Assembly: GCF_029255545.1 (NCBI RefSeq)
Contig: NZ_JANLJJ010000068.1
Span: forward strand, 20,367 to 84,366
Source: Ferrovibrio sp.
Lineage (GTDB): Bacteria > Pseudomonadota > Alphaproteobacteria > Ferrovibrionales > Ferrovibrionaceae
DNA: 64,000 bases
Reading direction: 5' to 3'
Under the pieces are notes generated by a model. The model made no database searches and was not told where the DNA came from. It saw only the letters and a list, made by a program, of their open reading frames with translations. The translations under genes were made by a program, and so were the position numbers. Positions 18,612 to 27,720 of this stretch are shown piece by piece (position 1 is the first letter of the stretch; every line of letters begins with the position of its first letter).

Positions 18612-18692
18612 GCCGGGACGGGTTTGAGCCGGTGCGGTCGAGAGAGAGCGCCGGTCGGCTCGCCCCGTTCCCGCTCTCCCGAGGTTCCCTCC
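18612..18692 (+). promoter_or_regulatory. Structured 5' leader, divergent copy 3 (strawberry-notch gene)
   Basis: Before the ATG at 18693 the sequence again contains GGGACGGGTTTGAG on the left, a GAGAGAGAG core and CCCCGTTCCC on the right. This is the same order as in the leaders at 14231 and 15721, with a similar outer pairing. It is more diverged and longer than the other two, so assignment to the same family is tentative. Confidence 0.4.
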
Positions 18693-21600
18693 ATGAACGA
18701 CCTTTCCGTCACCGCAGCCCGCGCGGCCGCGCCGTTTCCGCTTGTTCCCATCGACACCGGGTCCGCTGTCGCCGCAGCCGCCGGCCATCTTCTCCCCCCT
18801 CTCGACCGAGGTCAGCGCATCGACGCTGCGATGCTGCGCGCGGCCATGGAGGAGGCCTTCGGCGCCTCCGATGCGTCTGGCGCCTGGGATTGGAAGACCG
18901 CCTACGACGCCGGTGAGGCGGCGACGGTGCTGTTTCTCCGCAAATACGGAAAGGCGCTTTTGCGCAAAGCCGGTTCTCCGGCGGCCGCACTGCCGATGCT
19001 GGCGAGGATCGCCAGCCTTCTCCCTACCCACACTCGGCGCTCCGAGGAGAGCGAGACGTTTCAGCAGTTCTCGACACCGATTCCGCTCGGGTTCGCTGCC
19101 GCGACCGCGGCGTCGATCACGCCGGCCGATCGCGTGCTGGAGCCCTCGGCCGGCACTGGCCTGCTCGCCATTCTCGCCGAGCTCTCCGGCGGGTCGCTGG
19201 TCTTGAACGAACTGGCCGAGGCCCGTGCCGGTCTTCTCCCCCACCTCTTTCCGACCGTTCCCGTCACCCGCTTCGACGCCGCCCAGATCAACGATCATCT
19301 CGATGCCGGGATCGTGCCGAGCATCGTTCTGATGAACTCGCCGTTCTCGGTGATGGCGAACGTCTCCGGCCGCATGGCCGACGCCGCCTATCGCCATATC
19401 GCCTCCGCACTGGCGCGCCTGGCTGACGGCGGACGTCTCGTGGCGATTACCGGTGCGAGCTTCGCGCCCGACGCGCCGGCGTGGCGTGAAGCCTTCGTCC
19501 GGCTTCAGGAGCATGGCCGCGTCGTGTTCTCGGCCGCAGTCGATGGCTCGGTCTACGCAAAGCATGGCACGACGATCGACACGCGGCTGACTGTTATCGA
19601 CAAGTCGCCGGCCGACGATCCCATGGTCGTCGCCACCTCGCGCGGCACCGCGCCGGACGCCGCCACGCTGCTCGGTTGGGTGATCCGCGATATGCCAGCG
19701 CGCTTGCCGGTCGCCGCATCCACGGCGGCCCAGGCCACGCTGCGTCCCGCAGTTCCCCGCACCGTGCGCGGCTACCTCGCCCGACCACGTTCGTCGGCGC
19801 CCGAGACCACCGTTCTGGGCGAACCCGAAGGCGTCGATCTCGCCTATGAGACCATCGACTGGCAGCCGGCCGAGGGTTCCCGGCTCACGGATGCGATTTA
19901 TGAAGAATACGGATTGCAGTCGATCCGTATTCCCGGCTCTCAGGCCCACCCGACGAAGCTCGTGCAGTCCGCTGCGATGGCCTCGGTCGCGCCGCCCAAG
20001 CCGAGCTACCGGCCGCGCTTGCCGGCACGCCTTCTCATGGAGGGCCTGCTGTCCGACGCCCAGCTCGAGACGGTGATCTATGCCGGCGAGGCCCACGGCG
20101 ACTATCTCGCCGGTTCGTGGACGGTGGACGAGACCTTCGACGTCATCTCCGCCGCGCGCGAGGATGCCCCGAACGCCGTCCGCTTCCGGCGCGGCTTCAT
20201 GCTCGGCGACGGCACTGGCGCCGGCAAAGGCCGTCAGAGCGCCGGCATCATTCTCGACAACTGGATGCAGGGTCGCTGCAAGGCCGTCTGGATCTCGAAG
20301 TCCGACAAGCTGATCGAGGACGCGCAACGCGACTGGTCCGCGCTCGGCATGGAGCGCCTGCTCGTGACGCCGCTTTCGCGCTTCCGCCAGGGAACGCACA
20401 TCCGGCTGCCGGAAGGCGTCCTATTCACCACCTATGCCACGCTACGCTCCGACGAGCGTGGCGAGAAGGTTTCGCGCGTCCGTCAGATCGTCGATTGGTT
20501 GGGCTCCGATTTCGATGGAGTGATCATTTTCGACGAGAGCCACGCCATGCAGAACGCCGCCGGCGGCAAGGGTGAACGCGGCGACCAGGCCGCCTCGCAA
20601 CAGGGGCGCGCCGGGCTGCGCCTTCAACATGCGCTGCCGAACGCGCGCGTGGTCTACGTATCCGCTACCGGCGCGACCACGGTCCACAATCTGGCCTATG
20701 CGCAGCGGCTCGGTCTCTGGGGCGGCGAGGATTTTCCGTTCTCGACCAGGTCCGAGTTCGTGGAGGCGATCGAGGCCGGCGGCGTGGCGGCAATGGAAGT
20801 GCTCGCGCGCGACCTGCGAGCGCTGGGGCTCTACACGGCCCGCTCGCTCTCCTACGACGGCGTCGAATACGAGTTGTTCGAGCACCAGCTCACGCCCGAG
20901 CAGACGCGCATCTATGACGCCTATGCCGGGGCGTTCTCCATCATCCACAACAACCTGTCGGCGGCGATGGAGGCCGCCAACATCACGGGCGACAAGGCCA
21001 CGCTCAATGCGCAGGCCAAATCCGCCGCCCGATCGGCGTTCGAATCCGCCAAGCAGCGTTTCTTCGGTCATCTCCTGACCAGCATGAAGACGCCGACCCT
21101 GATCCGCTCCATCGAGCGCGATCTGGCGCTGAACCATGCCGCCGTCATCCAGATTGTTTCGACGGGCGAAGCGCTGATGGAGCGCCGCCTGGCTGAGATT
21201 CCGACCGACGAGTGGAACGACGTCCGTGTCGACATCACCCCGAGGGAATATGTGCTCGACTATCTCGCCCATTCCTTCCCGGTGCAGCTCTACGAGCCGT
21301 TCACAGATTCCGAAGGCAACCTGTCGTCACGCCCGGTCTATCGCGACGGCCAGCCCGTCGAGAGCCGCGAAGCCGTCGCTCGCCGCGATCGGCTGATCGA
21401 GCACCTGGCGTCGTTGGCGCCGGTTCCAGGCGCGCTCGACCAGATCGTTCAGCGCTTTGGTACAGACATCGTCGCCGAGGTCACCGGCCGTTCGCGCCGT
21501 ATCGTGCGCAAAGGCGAGCGGCTTGTGGTCGAGCGCCGCGCCGGATCGGCCAATCTCGCCGAGACCGCCGCCTTCATGGACGACGTGAAGCGGATCCTCG

Positions 21601-23027
21601 TCTTCTCCGACGCGGGCGGCACAGGTCGCAGCTACCACGCCGAGCTGTCCGCCCGAAATCGGCGGCTGCGCGTCCACTATTTGTTGGAGCCGGGTTGGAA
21701 GGCCGACGCCGCCATTCAGGGCCTCGGCCGCACCAATCGCACTAACCAGGCGCAGCCGCCGCTCTTTCGCCCCATCGCGACCGACGTGAAGGCCGAGAAG
21801 CGTTTCCTCTCCACGATCGCCCGGCGTCTCGACACTTTGGGCGCGATCACGCGGGGCCAACGCCAGACCGGCGGCCAGGGCCTGTTCCGCCCCGAGGACA
21901 ATTTGGAGAGTCACTATGCCCGCGATGCGCTGCGTCAGCTCTACCTGCTGCTGGTGCGCGGCAAGGTCGAAGGCTGCACGCTCCAGATGTTCGAAGACGC
22001 GACCGGCCTTTCGCTGATGGACTCAAATGGCATCAAGGACGAGCTGCCACCGATCACGACGTTCCTCAACCGCCTGCTCGCCCTGACGATCGAACTGCAG
22101 GGCATCCTCTTCACGGCGTTCGAGCAGCTCCTCAACGCCAAGATCGAGGGCGCCATCGCCAGCGGCACATACGACGTCGGACTCGAAACGCTGAAGGCGG
22201 AGAGCTTCATCGTCACCGACCGGCGCACCATTCACGTCCACCCGGGTACGGGTGCGGAAACCCGCCTGCTGACGATCACGCAGCGGGAGCGCAACCGGCC
22301 GGTCACGCTCGACGAGGCGATGGACCTTCTGTCGGATCGTCGGGCGATGCTGCTGGTCAACGATCGCTCCGGCCGCGCCGCCGTTCAGGTGCCGGCGTCA
22401 TCGCTGATGTTGGATGACGGCGAGATCGAGCGCCGCGTCCGGCTGATCCGGCCGATGGAGCAGCATCACGCCTCGCTGACCATGATGGCGGAAAGCCACT
22501 GGGTCGAAGCCGACCGCGCGGCCTTCGCATCGGCGTGGACCGGCGAGGTCGCCGACGTGCCAGCTTTCTCCGACAGCGCGATCCATGTCGTCGCCGGCCT
22601 GCTGCTGCCGATCTGGAAACGCCTGCCGAACGAGTCGACGCGCGTCTACCGGCTGCAGACCGACGACGGCGAGCGCATCATCGGACGCAAGGTTTCGCCC
22701 GCCTGGGTCGCAGGCGCGCTGGCAATGGGAGCCGGCACGCTGGCACCGGATGACGCCTTCGCGGCCCTGATCGACGGCAAGACCATCCTCGACCTCGCCG
22801 AGGACCTCCAACTCCGCCGCGTCCGCGTCATGGGCGCCAACCGCATCGAACTCTCCGGCTTCACCGACACGATGCGCGAGCGCCTCAGTGCTTACGGCCT
22901 TTTCCATGAGATCATCTCCTGGAAGCTCCGCATGTTCGTGCCAACAGACGCGAGTGGCTCGGCTGTGCTTTCGAAGGTCATGGAGCGCTATCCCGTCCAG
23001 CGGATCGCCGAGCGGGAGGCCGTGTAA
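18693..23027 (+). CDS. Strawberry-notch-like helicase fused to an N-terminal methyltransferase-like domain
   Basis: The start at 18693 (MNDLSVT) is preferred because translation from the upstream ATG would run through the leader. The product has 1444 residues. LEPSAGTGLLA near residue 150 is a SAM-binding loop, but the usual catalytic NPPF is replaced by NSPF, so methylation activity is uncertain. The helicase half has GDGTGAGKGRQ (about 503) as Walker A, DESH (about 614) as motif II, SATGATT, and a C-terminal GLGRTNRTNQ motif VI typical of strawberry-notch ATPases. Such giant proteins are frequent in conjugative element leading regions and phages, where a DNA-protection role is suspected. 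The next gene starts at the adjacent base. Confidence 0.85.
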   Translation: MNDLSVTAARAAAPFPLVPIDTGSAVAAAAGHLLPPLDRGQRIDAAMLRAAMEEAFGASDASGAWDWKTAYDAGEAATVLFLRKYGKALLRKAGSPAAALPMLARIASLLPTHTRRSEESETFQQFSTPIPLGFAAATAASITPADRVLEPSAGTGLLAILAELSGGSLVLNELAEARAGLLPHLFPTVPVTRFDAAQINDHLDAGIVPSIVLMNSPFSVMANVSGRMADAAYRHIASALARLADGGRLVAITGASFAPDAPAWREAFVRLQEHGRVVFSAAVDGSVYAKHGTTIDTRLTVIDKSPADDPMVVATSRGTAPDAATLLGWVIRDMPARLPVAASTAAQATLRPAVPRTVRGYLARPRSSAPETTVLGEPEGVDLAYETIDWQPAEGSRLTDAIYEEYGLQSIRIPGSQAHPTKLVQSAAMASVAPPKPSYRPRLPARLLMEGLLSDAQLETVIYAGEAHGDYLAGSWTVDETFDVISAAREDAPNAVRFRRGFMLGDGTGAGKGRQSAGIILDNWMQGRCKAVWISKSDKLIEDAQRDWSALGMERLLVTPLSRFRQGTHIRLPEGVLFTTYATLRSDERGEKVSRVRQIVDWLGSDFDGVIIFDESHAMQNAAGGKGERGDQAASQQGRAGLRLQHALPNARVVYVSATGATTVHNLAYAQRLGLWGGEDFPFSTRSEFVEAIEAGGVAAMEVLARDLRALGLYTARSLSYDGVEYELFEHQLTPEQTRIYDAYAGAFSIIHNNLSAAMEAANITGDKATLNAQAKSAARSAFESAKQRFFGHLLTSMKTPTLIRSIERDLALNHAAVIQIVSTGEALMERRLAEIPTDEWNDVRVDITPREYVLDYLAHSFPVQLYEPFTDSEGNLSSRPVYRDGQPVESREAVARRDRLIEHLASLAPVPGALDQIVQRFGTDIVAEVTGRSRRIVRKGERLVVERRAGSANLAETAAFMDDVKRILVFSDAGGTGRSYHAELSARNRRLRVHYLLEPGWKADAAIQGLGRTNRTNQAQPPLFRPIATDVKAEKRFLSTIARRLDTLGAITRGQRQTGGQGLFRPEDNLESHYARDALRQLYLLLVRGKVEGCTLQMFEDATGLSLMDSNGIKDELPPITTFLNRLLALTIELQGILFTAFEQLLNAKIEGAIASGTYDVGLETLKAESFIVTDRRTIHVHPGTGAETRLLTITQRERNRPVTLDEAMDLLSDRRAMLLVNDRSGRAAVQVPASSLMLDDGEIERRVRLIRPMEQHHASLTMMAESHWVEADRAAFASAWTGEVADVPAFSDSAIHVVAGLLLPIWKRLPNESTRVYRLQTDDGERIIGRKVSPAWVAGALAMGAGTLAPDDAFAALIDGKTILDLAEDLQLRRVRVMGANRIELSGFTDTMRERLSAYGLFHEIISWKLRMFVPTDASGSAVLSKVMERYPVQRIAEREAV

Positions 23028-24071
23028 ATGGCCCGCCGCGACGCATCCGAACTGGCACAGCGTCTTGGACGACAGGCCGAGGCTGTGTGCCGGCACTATC
23101 TCTCGGCTGGATATCGCGAGGGCCGCTACTGGCTGGTCGGCGACGTCCGAAACACACCGGGCCGCTCGATGTTTGTCCGCCTGAAGGGAGCCGATTCCGG
23201 CAGGGGTGCGGCGGGTAAATGGACCGACGCGGCCACAGGCGAACACGGCGATCTCCTCGATGTCATCCGCGAAAGCTGCGGGCTGATCGACTTCAAGGAC
23301 GTCGCCGAGGAGGCCCGAACCTTCCTGAGCCTGCCGCATCCGGAACCAGACCCGGACCACCAACGACGCCCGGCATCGGCGCCCGCCGGGTCTCCGGAGG
23401 CCGCACGACGGCTCTTCGCAATGTCGCGGCCGATTACGGGCACTATCGTAGAGACGTATCTACGGAAACGCGGCATCACGGCTTTGCACGGAACCGGATC
23501 GCTCCGCTTCCATCCACGCTGCTACTATCGGCCGGACGAGCATTCGCCGACCGAGACCTGGCCGGCGATGATCGCGTCCGTCACCGATCTCGACGGCCGG
23601 ATCACGGGCGTACATCGCACCTGGCTCAGCCCCGAAGGGAGCGGCAAGGCGCCAATCGACACACCGCGACGGGCAATGGGCGAGCTCCTCGGTCATGCGG
23701 TCCGGCTCTGCACGGCGCACGATGTGATGGCGGCCGGCGAAGGCATCGAGACGATCCTGTCACTCCGCATGGCCCTACCGGGCCTGCCAATGGCGGCTGC
23801 GCTCTCGGCCGCACACCTTGCCGCCATCCTGTTCCCGGCGACCCTTCGCCGACTCTACATCGCCCGCGACGACGATCCGGCCGGTGACGGCGCGCGCGAT
23901 AGCCTGGTCGAACGGGCGCGGGACGCCGGCATCGAGGCGATTGCGCTGTCGCCGACGCTTGGGGATTTCAACGAGGATCTCCGCACTCTCGGCATCGGCG
24001 CGCTGCGGGCAGCGATCCGTCAGCAGCTCGCCCCGGAGGACGTCGCCCGCTTTCTCGCCTTGGCGGCATAG
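23028..24071 (+). CDS. Toprim-domain primase-like protein (DUF7146 type)
   Basis: The 347-residue product starts directly after the preceding stop, so it is coupled to the strawberry-notch gene. The N-terminal part resembles the DUF7146/TraC-primase N-region (EAVCRHYLSAGYREGRYW). The C-terminal part has the Toprim motifs: glutamate in VMAAGEGIETILSLR and the D-x-D pair in LYIARDDDPAGDGA. Proteins of this type are thought to prime or process DNA that enters a recipient as a single strand. A structured intergenic element follows it. Confidence 0.85.
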   Translation: MARRDASELAQRLGRQAEAVCRHYLSAGYREGRYWLVGDVRNTPGRSMFVRLKGADSGRGAAGKWTDAATGEHGDLLDVIRESCGLIDFKDVAEEARTFLSLPHPEPDPDHQRRPASAPAGSPEAARRLFAMSRPITGTIVETYLRKRGITALHGTGSLRFHPRCYYRPDEHSPTETWPAMIASVTDLDGRITGVHRTWLSPEGSGKAPIDTPRRAMGELLGHAVRLCTAHDVMAAGEGIETILSLRMALPGLPMAAALSAAHLAAILFPATLRRLYIARDDDPAGDGARDSLVERARDAGIEAIALSPTLGDFNEDLRTLGIGALRAAIRQQLAPEDVARFLALAA

Positions 24072-24211
24072 CCGGAAGGGGCAAGCACGGGGCAGCGGCG
24101 CCCGTCACCGGTTTCGCACGAGGCTGCATCCCGTTGCGCCGGAGAGGACCGCGACCCGGCCTTCGAGAGGGCGATCGGCCGTCAAGCGGCCCGGACCGGC
24201 AAAGGCTGCGC

Positions 24212-24270
24212 CCGGCTATTTTCCGGCGCGCTCCAGAGGAGCGCTTTCCATCGCGAAACAAAATAGCCGG
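24212..24270. repeat. Nested inverted repeats forming a long hairpin
   Basis: CCGGCTATTTT at 24212-24222 is perfectly complementary to AAAATAGCCGG at 24260-24270. Inside lies a second perfect hairpin, GCGCTCC (24228-24234) and GGAGCGC (24238-24244), around the loop AGA. Neither ends in a T tract, so it is not a classical terminator. It sits in the 323-bp gap between the Toprim and DUF2493 genes, which otherwise shows no gene. Candidate roles are an RNA structure, a single-strand origin or a protein site. Confidence 0.65.
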
Positions 24271-24394
24271 CCTTCGCCATCCGGCGCGATGCTTGGCCCT
24301 GCGCTGGCGCTCCGGGTGCAGGTCCGGCCCGCCCGACGGCTTTCGTCGCCAGAAGGCCGCGAGGGTCGCGGTCGAACCGACGAAGGAGCATCCC

Positions 24395-25330
24395 ATGGCG
24401 AACGAACACGACGACGGCTTCGAACCGCACCACGCCTCATCCCCCACCGACCATGTCCTGACCGAACTCCAGCTCTACGGCTTTCGTCCCTTTCAGGACG
24501 AACCCGATCCGAGGCCACTTCCCGAAGGCGATGCGGTCGCCGGGGCCATCGCCGACATCTTCGACGCCCTGATCGCCACCCTCGAGGACACCCGCCTCGA
24601 ACCCGACCTCGATGACCTCCTCTGGTCGACCGTCAACCTCTTCCATCGCGCCACCGACCGGATCGAACGCGAACTCGATGACAATGAGCAGGCGCAGCGC
24701 CGCGGTCAGCGCGAACAGGACGGCTCGGAGGTGAAGTCGGTAGAACTCGAACGTCTCACCGCCGAAGGGCAGACCATGATCGAGCGCCGCAACGCCTTCG
24801 AGCTGATGCGCGATCAGGCCGCAGAACACTTCGAGCGCCACACCGGATCATCCTGGCGGCCACGCAACGGCTCGATGGTCAATCACCGCGCCATGACCTC
24901 GGCGATGATCGACAGCCGCGATTTCCTCGCCGCCAAGCGCCGGGCAGAGAGCGAGGTGATGATCCCGGCGGGTCCGAAGATCGCCGTCACCGGCGGCCTC
25001 GACTTCAACGATCACCGGCTGATCTGGGCCAAGCTCGACCAGGTCCACGCCAAGCATCCCGACATGGTGCTGTTGCACGGTGGATCACCGAAGGGCGCCG
25101 AACGCATCGCCGCTCGCTGGGCGGATCACCGCAAGGTTCCGCAGATCGCGTTCAAGCCCGACTGGACGAAGCACGCCAAAGCCGCGCCGTTCAAACGCAA
25201 CGATCAGATGCTCGCCGTCCTGCCGATCGGCGTGATGGTGTTCCCCGGCACCGGCATCCAGGACAATCTCGCCGACAAGGCGCGCAAGTTCGGCATCCCG
25301 GTCTGGAAGTTCGGCAGTGGCGGCGCGTGA
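24395..25330 (+). CDS. DUF2493 domain protein (SLOG-like nucleotide-binding fold)
   Basis: The start at 24395 has GAAGGAG 8 bases upstream. The product has 311 residues. After a helical, charged N-terminal half, residues about 190-310 form the DUF2493 domain: KIAVTGGLDFNDHRLIW, then LLHGGSPKGAERIAARWA and MVFPGTGIQDNLADKA. This is a Rossmann-like SLOG relative expected to bind a nucleotide or nucleotide-derived ligand. The family is very common in alphaproteobacterial plasmids and ICEs beside ParB/strawberry-notch/Toprim genes, but its function is not known. It converges on the minus-strand gene at 25338. Confidence 0.85.
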   Translation: MANEHDDGFEPHHASSPTDHVLTELQLYGFRPFQDEPDPRPLPEGDAVAGAIADIFDALIATLEDTRLEPDLDDLLWSTVNLFHRATDRIERELDDNEQAQRRGQREQDGSEVKSVELERLTAEGQTMIERRNAFELMRDQAAEHFERHTGSSWRPRNGSMVNHRAMTSAMIDSRDFLAAKRRAESEVMIPAGPKIAVTGGLDFNDHRLIWAKLDQVHAKHPDMVLLHGGSPKGAERIAARWADHRKVPQIAFKPDWTKHAKAAPFKRNDQMLAVLPIGVMVFPGTGIQDNLADKARKFGIPVWKFGSGGA

Positions 25331-25337
25331 GCGCCGC

Positions 25338-26090
25338 CTAGCCCAGCTCGATGCCCCAGAATTTCAGCACGCCGATGACCTCCTCCTTCGGATAGTGCAG
25401 GAACGTCGCGTTCTCAATATCGATCTTGATCTTCCGTTTGCGCTTGGCGATCTCGCGCGCGATCCGCCCGCTGAACGGCGCGGTGCCTGGCGGCAGCACA
25501 CCGGGGCGATCAGGACTCGGCCAACTCTTCGGGTACCCGTCAGGAATCCATCCAGACGTCACTTTGGCGGCCTGCTCGGCGACCGAGGGATGCTCGCAAG
25601 CCCATCCATAGAGATGGAAAGCGCAGACCCGGAGCATGGCTTTGATTTCCGGGAGCGTGTCGGTGAAGCCTTTCAACGGCGTGGGCAACCACACCATGTT
25701 GGCGACGCACGAGAAGTATCGCGGATCTTGCACGACGCTGCTCTGCTGCGCGAACGACGGATCGTCGTATCCCCAGATATGGCAGACGGTCCAATTCTTG
25801 GGCTTGGGCGACGCCACGTCGAGGGCGGCCACCAGCGCTTGGAGCGCAGCGACGTTGCCTTCGAACTTCTCTGCGGTGACCCCGGTCGCCTTTCGGGTGT
25901 TGGTATAGCGGCGGGTCCATCCCGCATCGTAGAGCGGTCGTCCGCGAGCGGTGTGCGGCGCCCACACCGGCAAGCACCGAAATGTCTCCGGATTGACCCA
26001 CCGCGCGGTTCGCTCGATCAGCTCCACGACCGCCGGGATATCGTCCCGCAGTGCCTCATTGCCGTCTGGTATGTAGAATCCGTCAGTCAC
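25338..26090 (-). CDS. Unknown protein with possible HNH-like core
   Basis: A GTG at 26090 has AGGAGG 9 bases upstream and gives 250 residues; an ATG at 26108 would add six basic residues and would itself overlap that ribosome site. The central pattern CHIWGYDD, then about 20 residues to FSCVANMVWLP, then LYGW is reminiscent of HNH-type His-Asn spacing, but the metal ligands are not all evident. The C-terminus has a basic stretch (REIAKRKRKIKID). It is the only minus-strand gene in this part of the backbone and overlaps no neighbour, so it may be cargo, for example a defence or homing function. I do not recognise the family. Confidence 0.55.
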   Translation of the reverse strand: MTDGFYIPDGNEALRDDIPAVVELIERTARWVNPETFRCLPVWAPHTARGRPLYDAGWTRRYTNTRKATGVTAEKFEGNVAALQALVAALDVASPKPKNWTVCHIWGYDDPSFAQQSSVVQDPRYFSCVANMVWLPTPLKGFTDTLPEIKAMLRVCAFHLYGWACEHPSVAEQAAKVTSGWIPDGYPKSWPSPDRPGVLPPGTAPFSGRIAREIAKRKRKIKIDIENATFLHYPKEEVIGVLKFWGIELG

Positions 26091-26363
26091 TCTCCGCCGC
26101 CTCCTCATGTCATCTGCCCCGGCTGCACGAGGCGGATCACAATTCGGGCGTGAGTCCTGAGCGGCAGAGCTCTTCGAGGGATCATTCCTCTACCATCTCC
26201 GCGAAGCGATGCACCACCCCCCGCTTCCTTGCGCTGATCCTTGGTCCGGCCGAGGGCCTGGCGCCATCAACCCGTGAAGGGTCCGCTACGCGAGCGTGCG
26301 GCCTTGAGGCTTCGCCCCTGCGGTGATTGCGGCCCTTGGCCGGACACATCGGGCGCCTGTCGC

Positions 26364-26382
26364 GCGGGGGATGGTCCCCCGC
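26364..26382 (+). promoter_or_regulatory. Perfect hairpin before a small ORF
   Basis: GCGGGGGA (26364-26371) pairs with TCCCCCGC (26375-26382) around a TGG loop. It lies 22 bp before the ATG at 26405 and has no T tail, so it could be a leader structure or an attenuator. The rest of the 26091-26404 gap shows no gene that I can support. Confidence 0.4.
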
Positions 26383-26404
26383 CTCCAGAACAGGAGCCGG
26401 ATCA

Positions 26405-26572
26405 ATGTCCCTCAACGATGCTCACGCCTTCGCCTTCAGCCTCGCCACAACGCTCATGGTCGCGATCGTGATCTTCAAAGCCGGCGACGGCACGATGAGC
26501 GTCATGCCGGCGTCCGAATACGACGGAGACGCCTCGGCGATCATCCGCGAAGTCGATCCATTCGCCCCCTGA
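26405..26572 (+). CDS. Small hypothetical protein (55 aa)
   Basis: The ATG follows a weak ribosome site (AGGAGC, 8 bases upstream). The product begins MSLNDAHAFAFSLATTLMVAIVIFK, which could be a single membrane segment, and ends in an acidic tail (REVDPFAP). It lies between two untranslated stretches and has a hairpin just upstream. The composition looks protein-like, but I cannot assign a family, and it may not be expressed. Confidence 0.4.
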   Translation: MSLNDAHAFAFSLATTLMVAIVIFKAGDGTMSVMPASEYDGDASAIIREVDPFAP

Positions 26573-26713
26573 GGGTAACGGTCCGCTCGGCCGAGCGGAA
26601 ATCCGGACGGATTTCCGCTGCCGTCATCACTCAACTTCGGCTATACTAACATTTGCGCCGTGGTGGTGGTGGAAGGCGCGACCGTAGACCTTCATCTTAC
26701 GGAGCACACCACC

Positions 26714-27241
26714 ATGGTACTCGGCATTCTCTTGAGCATCACAGCCATCGGCGTCGTCTGCTGGCTGCTCTTCACCCTCGCTATCTACGCGCTGCCCTTC
26801 TTCGCGGGCATCACCGTCGGCATGTGGGCCTATGGCACTGGCGCGGGCTGGCCCGGCAGCATCGTCGTCGGGCTTCTCGCTGCCGGGCTGATGCTCGGCA
26901 TCGGCCAGTTCCTCTTCGCCCTGGTGCGTCCGGTCTGGCTCCGGCTGACCATCGGACTTGTCTTCGCAGCACCGGCGGCCGTCGCCGGTTATCATGCCGT
27001 TCACGGTATCGCGAAGCACGCCATGCCTTCGGAGACCTGGCAGGTCATTTTCTCCGTGATCGGCGCCATCGCCATCGGCGCGACGGCCTGGATTCGGATC
27101 GCGGGCGCCGAGCCCGCCCCGATCCGGGCAGAACCTCGCTCGGGGCTGACATCCTCGCAACGTCGCGGCGGACCAGAGGCATATCGAAGCCGTCCTCAAC
27201 ATCGTGGAACAGGCAGGGATCGGGCGGCGATGGGCCGTTAG
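26714..27241 (+). CDS. Integral membrane protein, unknown function
   Basis: Starting at MVLGILL (26714, ribosome site GGAG 9 bases upstream) gives 175 residues. Four to five hydrophobic segments occupy roughly residues 1-125 (for example ITAIGVVCWLLFTLAIYALPFF and SIVVGLLAAGLMLGIG), followed by a basic, arginine-rich cytoplasmic tail. An upstream ATG at 26660 is less likely because it would place charged residues before the first segment. The location in the ICE backbone suggests a transfer-related or maintenance accessory, but nothing more specific can be read. Confidence 0.6.
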   Translation: MVLGILLSITAIGVVCWLLFTLAIYALPFFAGITVGMWAYGTGAGWPGSIVVGLLAAGLMLGIGQFLFALVRPVWLRLTIGLVFAAPAAVAGYHAVHGIAKHAMPSETWQVIFSVIGAIAIGATAWIRIAGAEPAPIRAEPRSGLTSSQRRGGPEAYRSRPQHRGTGRDRAAMGR

Positions 27242-27720
27242 ATTCGGGCTGGGAGGCGGCAGCCGGTTGAGCAAGCTTGACCAGCGGGCGTCGATGGCTC
27301 GGCACATTGATGGTGCGGGAGCTTAGCGTTCTGACCGAAAGTGTGGCGTGGGAACCGGTGCAGGCGCTGCGTCGAGACCGGGAGACAAGGACCGCCGGTG
27401 ATAGTGCCGCGTATTCACCGGTACCGAGGGGGTCGCCACCGTCTCCATTGATCGGCTCTGCCTCGTCGAGCGCTCCAAAACGGCCTCTTCGATGGGTGTA
27501 TCTGGCCGAAGGACGGCTTCGCCTCGATCGCCTATGGCGCAACAGCGCCGTCAAGACTTTCTTCCCCTGCCGGCTGCGCCGTCATTCCTCGCGGGACAAG
27601 AAAGTCCCTCCTTTGCTGTCTGAAGCCCTGCGGGTGCGCCGTCGATCGCCTCCGGCCGGTCGATCACCATCGAGGCCGCAATGGTGCGGGCTCGAAAGAC
27701 AGTGATCAAGGAGACTTCTC
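27242..27720. other. 479-bp stretch without a supported gene
   Basis: No reading frame here has both a ribosome site and protein-like composition; the longer frames on both strands overlap each other and are rich in arginine, as expected for shadows in GC-rich DNA. The last 20 bases carry the AAGGAG ribosome site of the DUF736 gene. I see no transposase or tRNA remnant. Confidence 0.5.

Noticed and set aside
18582..20399. 605-codon open frame on the minus strand opposite the strawberry-notch gene
   Set aside because: It is antisense to a clear domain protein, rich in Arg/Gly/His, without motifs or ribosome site; long antisense frames are expected in GC-rich DNA.
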